Source of the DNA: CAMNAO01 sp045605145
Lineage (GTDB): Bacteria > Bacillota > Clostridia > Oscillospirales > Oscillospiraceae
NCBI GenBank assembly: GCA_045605145.1
Contig: JAZUPH010000083.1
Coordinates: 1 to 34,747 of the forward strand
Length of the DNA: 34,747 nucleotides
Reading direction: 5' to 3'
The notes beneath the pieces are model-generated. The model did no database searches. It was not told the DNA's origin and saw nothing but the letters and a program-made list of their open reading frames with translations. Made by a program: the position numbers and the translations under genes. Positions 29,305-34,747 of the stretch are shown piece after piece (the stretch's first letter is position 1; each line of letters begins with the position of its first letter).

Positions 29305-32300
29305 ATGGTATACAGATTATTTGTTGAGCGAAGAGAGGGCTTCACCAGTGAGGCTGATTCTCTGCGCAATGAAGTCAAGAATATCCTGGGCGTCAAGGGT
29401 CTTACCGGTCTGAGAATGATAAACCGCTACGATGTTGAGGATATCACTCCGGAGCTTTTTGAGAGCAGTATCGCCACCGTATTCTCCGAGCCTCAGACCG
29501 ATGTTGCCACTGCAACTGTGGATTACAAGGGCGGTACTGTTATAGCCGTTGAATACCTGCCCGGTCAGTTCGACCAGCGCGCCGATTCTGCGGCCCAGTG
29601 CATCCAGCTGATAAGCGCTGCCCAGCGTCCCACCATCCGTTCCGCAAAGGTTTATGTCCTCTATGGCGACCTTACTGAGGCTGATATTGCCGTGTTCAAA
29701 AAGCATGTCATCAACCCTGTTGAAAGCCGTGAGGCTCAGCTGGGCGAGTACGCCACCCTGAAGGTGGAGTATGACATCCCCACCTCCGTCGCCGTAATGG
29801 ATGGCTTCCGCAGCCTTGATGAGGCGGGGCTGAAGGCTCTCGTCAGTGACATGGGTCTTGCGATGGACCTTGGCGACATCAAGTACTGCCAGGCTTACTT
29901 CACCGAAGAGGGAAGAGACCCCACCATTACTGAAATTCGCGTGCTGGATACCTACTGGTCTGACCACTGCCGTCATACCACCTTCAACACCATTATTGAC
30001 AGCGTCACCTTTGATGACCCCAAAGCGCAGGCAGCTTATGATGAGTATATTGCCATCCGCAAAGAGCTGGGCCGCACCAAGCCTGTCTGCCTTATGGATC
30101 TGGGTACCATCGGCGCAAGATATCTCAAGGCTACCGGACAGCTGAAGAACCTTGACGAGAGCGACGAGATCAACGCCTGCACTGTCAAAATGAAGGTCAC
30201 TGTTGACGGAGTTGAGGAAGATTGGCTGCTCCTCTTCAAGAACGAGACCCATAACCACCCCACCGAGATTGAGCCTTTCGGCGGTGCCGCCACCTGTATC
30301 GGCGGCGCGATCCGCGATCCTCTGTCCGGCAGAGGTTATGTATATGCCGCAATGCGTGTCACCGGCGCGGCTGACCCCACCGTCCCCGTCAGTGAGACAA
30401 TGGCCGGCAAGCTGCCCCAGCGCACTATCGTTACCAAGGCCGCCGCAGGCTATTCCTCCTATGGCAACCAGATCGGCCTTGCCACCGGCATAGTTGATGA
30501 GCTTTACCACCCCGGCTACGCCGCGAAGCGTATGGAGATCGGCGCTGTTGTGGCCGCCGTTCCTGAGGCAAATGTGCGCCGTGAAGAGCCCGCTGCGGGT
30601 GACGTGGTCATCCTGCTTGGCGGCCGCACCGGCCGTGACGGCATCGGCGGCGCCACCGGTTCTTCCAAGAGCCACAGTGTGGAATCCCTTGACAGCTGTG
30701 GCGCTGAGGTGCAGAAGGGCAATGCCCCTGAAGAGCGCAAGCTCCAGCGTCTGTTCCGCAACCCTGAGGCTTCCCGCCTTATAAAGCGCTGCAACGACTT
30801 CGGCGCAGGCGGCGTCTCTGTCGCCATCGGCGAAATTGCCACCAGCCTTGATATAAAGCTTGACGAGGTCAAGAAAAAGTATGAGGGTCTGGACGGCACC
30901 GAACTGGCCATCTCCGAATCTCAGGAGCGCATGGCTGTTGCTGTCGAAGCCAAGGATGTCCGGCGCTTTATGGAGATCGCCCGCAGCGAAAACCTTGAGG
31001 CAACCGTTGTCGCCACCGTCACCGACTCCGGCCGCCTGCGCATGCAGTGGAACGGCAAATACATCGTTGACATTTCCCGCGCCTTCCTTGACACCAACGG
31101 CGCTGAGAAGCATATCACCGCCCACGTTCAGGCGGCAGGGGAGTATAAGCCCGCTGTTCCTACCTGCTTCGTCTGCGGCATGAAAGAGCTTGCATCCGAC
31201 CTTAACGTCTGCTCCAAGCGCGGTCTTGGCGAGCGCTTCGACTCCACCATCGGCGCCGGCACCGTGCTGATGCCCTTCGGCGGCAAGACCCAGATGACCC
31301 CCATTCAGGCCATGGTCAACAAAGTCTCATCCGAAAAGGGTCACACCGACGCTTGCTCCTTCATGTCCTGGGGCTATAACCCCTATATTTCCGAGGCTGA
31401 CCCCTTCAAGGGCGCCTATCTGGCTGTTGTTGAGGCTGTTTCCAAGCTGGCCGCTTCCGGTGCCGACCTTGAGAACACCTACATGAGCTTCCAGGAGTAC
31501 TTTGAGCGCCTTGGCAATGACCCCGCCAAGTGGGGCAAGCCCATGACCGCTCTCCTCGGCGCCCTGAAGGCCCAGAAGGGCTTCGGTATTGCAGCCATTG
31601 GCGGCAAGGACTCCATGTCCGGCAGTTTTGAGAGCATCCACGTTCCTCCCACGCTGACCGCCTTTGCCGTCACCACCGGAACTACACATGAGGTTATCTC
31701 TCCCGAGTTCAAGGCAGCAGGCCACCGCGTTGCATGGCTTAAGCCCGAAACTGATGAAAACGGCCTGCCCACCGCCGACTCCGTCAAGGCTCTGTGCGCA
31801 AAGGTTCATGAGCTCAAGCCCTATGCCGCTTACACCCCCACCTTTGGCGGAGTTGCGGAAGCTGTCATGAAGATGTGCTTCGGCAACGGTATCGGCTTTG
31901 AGTATGACAGCGCTGTCACCCTGGAGGACATTTTCTCCAACTGCTACGGCTCCTTCATCATTGAGACCGACAGTGACGAGGGAATCACCCTCGGCTACAC
32001 TAACGACAGCGCAGCCATCACCATGGGCGGCAACAGTGTTGAGCTTTCCGACCTGCTCAAGCGTTGGGAGGATAAGCTGGAGAGCGTCTATCCCACCCGT
32101 TCCACCGAGACAGGGGAGACCTATCAGGCTTATAACTATGAGCACAAGACCCCCATCGTGGGCGTCAGCCTTGGCGGCGCAAAGCCCAAGGCCCTCATCC
32201 CCGTGTTCCCCGGCACCAACTGCGAATATGACACCGCCAAGGCCCTGCGTGACGCAGGCGCCGAGCCGGAGATATTCGTCATCAATAACCTCAGCCCCGC

Positions 32301-32979
32301 AGCAGTTGCCGAAAGCGTTGACGCATTCTCCAAAAAGCTGCAGCAGGCCAACATCGTGTTCATCCCCGGCGGCTTCTCCGGCGGCGACGAACCCGACGGC
32401 TCCGGCAAGTTCATCACCGCCTTCTTCCGCAACCCCGCGGTCAAGGATGCTGTTCATGAGCTTCTGAAGAACCGTGACGGCCTTATGGGCGGCATCTGCA
32501 ACGGCTTCCAGGCCCTTATCAAGCTGGGTCTTGTACCCTACGGCGAGATAGTGGATATGGATCCCGATTGCGCCACCCTTACCTTCAACAGCATCGGCCG
32601 CCACCAGTCCCGCATGGTGAACATCCGCACCGCTTCCGGTCTGTCCCCCTGGCTGATGGAGACCAAGCCCGGCGATGTGTACAGCGTACCCATCTCCCAC
32701 GGTGAGGGCCGCTTCTGGGCCTCTGACGCGCTGGTGAAGCAGCTGGCTGAAAACGGCCAGATCGCCACCCAGTATGTGGATATGAACGGCACCCCCACCT
32801 CCGACATCCTCTTCAACCCCAACAACTCCGTCATGGCCATCGAGGGCATCACCTCTCCCGACGGCCGCGTGCTGGGCAAGATGGGTCACACCGAGCGCTG
32901 GAACGACGGTCTGTATAAGAACGTTCCCGGCAACTATGATATGGGCCTGTTCCGTTCTGCAGTTAAATACTTTAAGTGA
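29305..32979 (+). CDS. purL: Phosphoribosylformylglycinamidine synthase, single-chain
   Basis: This large enzyme (1224 aa) carries out step 4, using glutamine as amine donor. The order of parts is a PurS-like start (1-85), two PurM-like ATPase repeats (with the NETHNHPTEIEPFGGAA site around 313-327 and GGKDSMSGSFE later), and a C-terminal class I glutaminase with Cys1065 (GGICNGFQA), His1132 and Glu1134 (SHGEGRF). It belongs to the long clade used by Clostridia and Bacteroidetes, not the separate PurS/PurQ/PurL type of Bacillus. GGAGG lies 13 bases before the ATG, a long distance. Unlike PurF of this operon, its own glutaminase site is intact. Confidence 0.97.
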   Translation: MVYRLFVERREGFTSEADSLRNEVKNILGVKGLTGLRMINRYDVEDITPELFESSIATVFSEPQTDVATATVDYKGGTVIAVEYLPGQFDQRADSAAQCIQLISAAQRPTIRSAKVYVLYGDLTEADIAVFKKHVINPVESREAQLGEYATLKVEYDIPTSVAVMDGFRSLDEAGLKALVSDMGLAMDLGDIKYCQAYFTEEGRDPTITEIRVLDTYWSDHCRHTTFNTIIDSVTFDDPKAQAAYDEYIAIRKELGRTKPVCLMDLGTIGARYLKATGQLKNLDESDEINACTVKMKVTVDGVEEDWLLLFKNETHNHPTEIEPFGGAATCIGGAIRDPLSGRGYVYAAMRVTGAADPTVPVSETMAGKLPQRTIVTKAAAGYSSYGNQIGLATGIVDELYHPGYAAKRMEIGAVVAAVPEANVRREEPAAGDVVILLGGRTGRDGIGGATGSSKSHSVESLDSCGAEVQKGNAPEERKLQRLFRNPEASRLIKRCNDFGAGGVSVAIGEIATSLDIKLDEVKKKYEGLDGTELAISESQERMAVAVEAKDVRRFMEIARSENLEATVVATVTDSGRLRMQWNGKYIVDISRAFLDTNGAEKHITAHVQAAGEYKPAVPTCFVCGMKELASDLNVCSKRGLGERFDSTIGAGTVLMPFGGKTQMTPIQAMVNKVSSEKGHTDACSFMSWGYNPYISEADPFKGAYLAVVEAVSKLAASGADLENTYMSFQEYFERLGNDPAKWGKPMTALLGALKAQKGFGIAAIGGKDSMSGSFESIHVPPTLTAFAVTTGTTHEVISPEFKAAGHRVAWLKPETDENGLPTADSVKALCAKVHELKPYAAYTPTFGGVAEAVMKMCFGNGIGFEYDSAVTLEDIFSNCYGSFIIETDSDEGITLGYTNDSAAITMGGNSVELSDLLKRWEDKLESVYPTRSTETGETYQAYNYEHKTPIVGVSLGGAKPKALIPVFPGTNCEYDTAKALRDAGAEPEIFVINNLSPAAVAESVDAFSKKLQQANIVFIPGGFSGGDEPDGSGKFITAFFRNPAVKDAVHELLKNRDGLMGGICNGFQALIKLGLVPYGEIVDMDPDCATLTFNSIGRHQSRMVNIRTASGLSPWLMETKPGDVYSVPISHGEGRFWASDALVKQLAENGQIATQYVDMNGTPTSDILFNPNNSVMAIEGITSPDGRVLGKMGHTERWNDGLYKNVPGNYDMGLFRSAVKYFK

Positions 32980-33005
32980 TAATATTTTGAAAGGGAATGA
33001 GATAA

Positions 33006-34747
33006 ATGCTTGATCCGACCATTTATAAAGACTGGCAAATCGCTGCTGAAGCCGAGAAAACCCTGCCCCCCGTTGATTATTTCCGCGAGAAGATGGGCCT
33101 TCTGCCCGATGAGATCATCCCCTACGGCAAGACCCCCAAGCTGGACTACATCAAGATCATGAACCGCCTTAAGGATAAGCCCGACGGCAAGTACATCGAA
33201 GTCACCGCCATCACCCCCACTCCTCTGGGTGAGGGCAAGTCCACCACCTCCCTCGGCCTTATCGAGGGTCTTGGCAAGATGGGTCTGAACGTGGGCGGCT
33301 GCCTGCGTCAGCCCTCCGGCGGCCCGACCATGAATGTTAAGGGCACCGCGGCAGGCGGCGGTAACGCACTGCTCATGCCCATGACCGAGTTCTCTCTGGG
33401 TCTCACCGGTGACATCAACGACATTATGAACGCCCACAACCTTGCCATGGTGGCTCTCAACGCCCGTATGCAGCATGAGCGCAACTACACCGATGCTCAG
33501 CTTGCCAAGCGCGGCCTGAAGCGCCTTGACATCGACCCCGAGCGCGTTGAGATGGGTTGGGTACTGGACTTCTGCGCTCAGGGCCTGAGAAACATCCGCA
33601 TCGGCATGGGCGAGGGCAAGATGAACGGCTTTGAGATGGATTCCAAGGTCGCCATCGCTGTCTCTTCCGAGCTTATGGCCATTCTGGCCGTTGCCACCGA
33701 CCTTAAAGACCTGCGTGAGCGCATCGGCAGGATCGTTGTCGCTTACGATAAGCAGGGCAACCCCGTCACCACCGAGGATCTTGAGGTCGCCGGCGCCATG
33801 ACCGCATGGATGCGCAACACCATTAACCCCACCCTGTGCTACACCGTTGAGCATCAGCCCTGTCTTGTCCATGCCGGCCCCTTCGCCAACATCGCCATCG
33901 GCCAGTCCTCCATTATCGGCGACAAGCTGGCTCTTAAGCTGTTTGACTATCATGTTACCGAGAGTGGCTTTGCTGCCGACATCGGCTTTGAAAAATTCTG
34001 GAACGTCAAGTGCCGTCTGAGTGGTCTCAAGCCCCATGTTTCTGTGGTAGTTGCCACCATCCGTGCTCTTAAGATGCACGGCGGCGGCCCCGCTGTTGCC
34101 CCCGGCAAGCCTCTGCCCACTGAGTACACCGAGGAGAACCTTGAGCTGCTCGAGGCAGGTCTTGAGAACCTCTTCCACCATGTTGACAATGTTAAGAAGA
34201 GCGGCATCAAGCCTGTGGTCTGCATCAACAAGTTCTATACCGACACCGATGCCGAAATTGAGCTTATCCGCAAAGCCTGCGCCAAGCGCGGCGTCCGCTG
34301 CGCCCTCAGTGACCATTGGCGTTATGGCGGCGAAGGCGCCCTTGAGCTGGCTCAAGCCGTTGTGGAAGCCTGCGAAGAGCCCGCAGAGATCAACTACCTC
34401 TATGACCTTGACATGCCCCTCAGACAGCGTGTTGAGCTCATCGCCAAAGAGGTTTACGGTGCTGATGGTGTCGATTGGGCACCCCTGGCCATTGAGAAGG
34501 CAGAGCGCTTTGAGAATGACCCCAAGTATGCCGACTACTGCACCATGATGGTCAAGACCCATCTGTCCCTCAGCCATGAGCCCACCCTCAAGGGCGTGCC
34601 CAAGGGCTGGAGACTGCCCGTCCGTGACATTCTTGAGTACGGCGGCGCCAAGTTCCTTTGCCCCATGGCCGGCAGCATCAGCATGATGCCCGGCACCGGC
34701 AGTGACCCCGCATACCGCCGCATCGATGTTGACACCGAGACCGGCGC
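33006..34747 (+). CDS. fhs: Formate-tetrahydrofolate ligase, long divergent form (3' end cut off)
   Basis: This enzyme makes 10-formyl-THF from formate, THF and ATP. It is open for 580 residues and still has no stop at the window edge, whereas the common bacterial enzyme has about 556-560. The ATP loop is TAITPTPLGEGKSTTS (67-82). The folate-side segment reads LRQPSGGPTMNVKGTAAGGG rather than the common REPSxGPxFGxKGGAAGGG, so it belongs to a divergent branch. Later HNLAMVALNARMQHE and HGGGPAVAPGKPLP fit the family. The start ATG follows AAAGGGAATGAGAT with a 26-base gap to purL. In this operon it provides the formyl donor for purN and the transformylase. Confidence 0.93.
   Translation, partial: MLDPTIYKDWQIAAEAEKTLPPVDYFREKMGLLPDEIIPYGKTPKLDYIKIMNRLKDKPDGKYIEVTAITPTPLGEGKSTTSLGLIEGLGKMGLNVGGCLRQPSGGPTMNVKGTAAGGGNALLMPMTEFSLGLTGDINDIMNAHNLAMVALNARMQHERNYTDAQLAKRGLKRLDIDPERVEMGWVLDFCAQGLRNIRIGMGEGKMNGFEMDSKVAIAVSSELMAILAVATDLKDLRERIGRIVVAYDKQGNPVTTEDLEVAGAMTAWMRNTINPTLCYTVEHQPCLVHAGPFANIAIGQSSIIGDKLALKLFDYHVTESGFAADIGFEKFWNVKCRLSGLKPHVSVVVATIRALKMHGGGPAVAPGKPLPTEYTEENLELLEAGLENLFHHVDNVKKSGIKPVVCINKFYTDTDAEIELIRKACAKRGVRCALSDHWRYGGEGALELAQAVVEACEEPAEINYLYDLDMPLRQRVELIAKEVYGADGVDWAPLAIEKAERFENDPKYADYCTMMVKTHLSLSHEPTLKGVPKGWRLPVRDILEYGGAKFLCPMAGSISMMPGTGSDPAYRRIDVDTETG

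Noticed and set aside
29317..34577. Long leftward open frames (602, 520 and 547 codons) across purL and fhs
   Set aside because: They mirror real genes on the + strand with clear motifs, and they lack ribosome binding sites and recognisable domains.

Overview
The window looks like chromosome from an anaerobic, low-oxygen Clostridia-type Firmicute, most like the Oscillospirales/Oscillospiraceae. This is an inference. It rests on fairly high G+C with strong Gram-positive ribosome binding sites, a two-gene SufC/SufBD Fe-S assembly pair, an NfnAB flavoprotein pair, a split PurH (PurO plus free transformylase), the paired TIGR03960/TIGR03936 radical-SAM genes, a CarD-like regulator and a ZTP riboswitch. 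I see no rRNA, tRNA, IS element, prophage or CRISPR array.

Layout. 1-2.3 kb: the N-terminus of a leftward membrane protein (probably AI-2E/PerM type), a small rightward gene of unknown function, and the leftward Fe-S assembly pair. 2.5-8.3 kb, all rightward: a Dus-type tRNA-dihydrouridine synthase, an M50 site-2-protease-like gene whose ribosome binding site lies in a hairpin, the TIGR03960/TIGR03936 pair, pfkA, and rplS with its own promoter and leader. 8.4-13.0 kb: a rightward XRE regulator fused to a complete desulfoferrodoxin/superoxide-reductase-like domain, then a leftward group of two ABC half-exporters and a small XRE regulator. 13.0-13.4 kb: a gene-poor gap with one strong hairpin. 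13.4-15.7 kb, leftward: nfnA-nfnB. 15.9-18.4 kb: a GNAT acetyltransferase coupled to a YgiQ radical-SAM gene. 18.5-19.1 kb, leftward: a YdcF protein. 19.4-21.8 kb: pgi with a structured leader, a small membrane protein and a CarD-like regulator.

From 21.8 kb to the right edge is one large purine operon: ZTP riboswitch - purE - purC - purF - purM - purN - purO - AICAR transformylase - purD - purL - fhs (cut off). It encodes every step from PRPP to IMP except PurB (and PurK, if it is needed), and adds formate-tetrahydrofolate ligase, which makes the 10-formyl-THF used by PurN and the transformylase. The riboswitch senses ZMP/ZTP, the metabolite that builds up when 10-formyl-THF is short, so sensor and remedy share one transcript.

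The points most worth a second look are the regulator-desulfoferrodoxin fusion (all Fe-ligand residues present, the superoxide-reductase lysine replaced), a PurF whose N-terminal catalytic cysteine is glycine, a divergent long Fhs, and several unexplained RNA hairpins and repeats in leaders.
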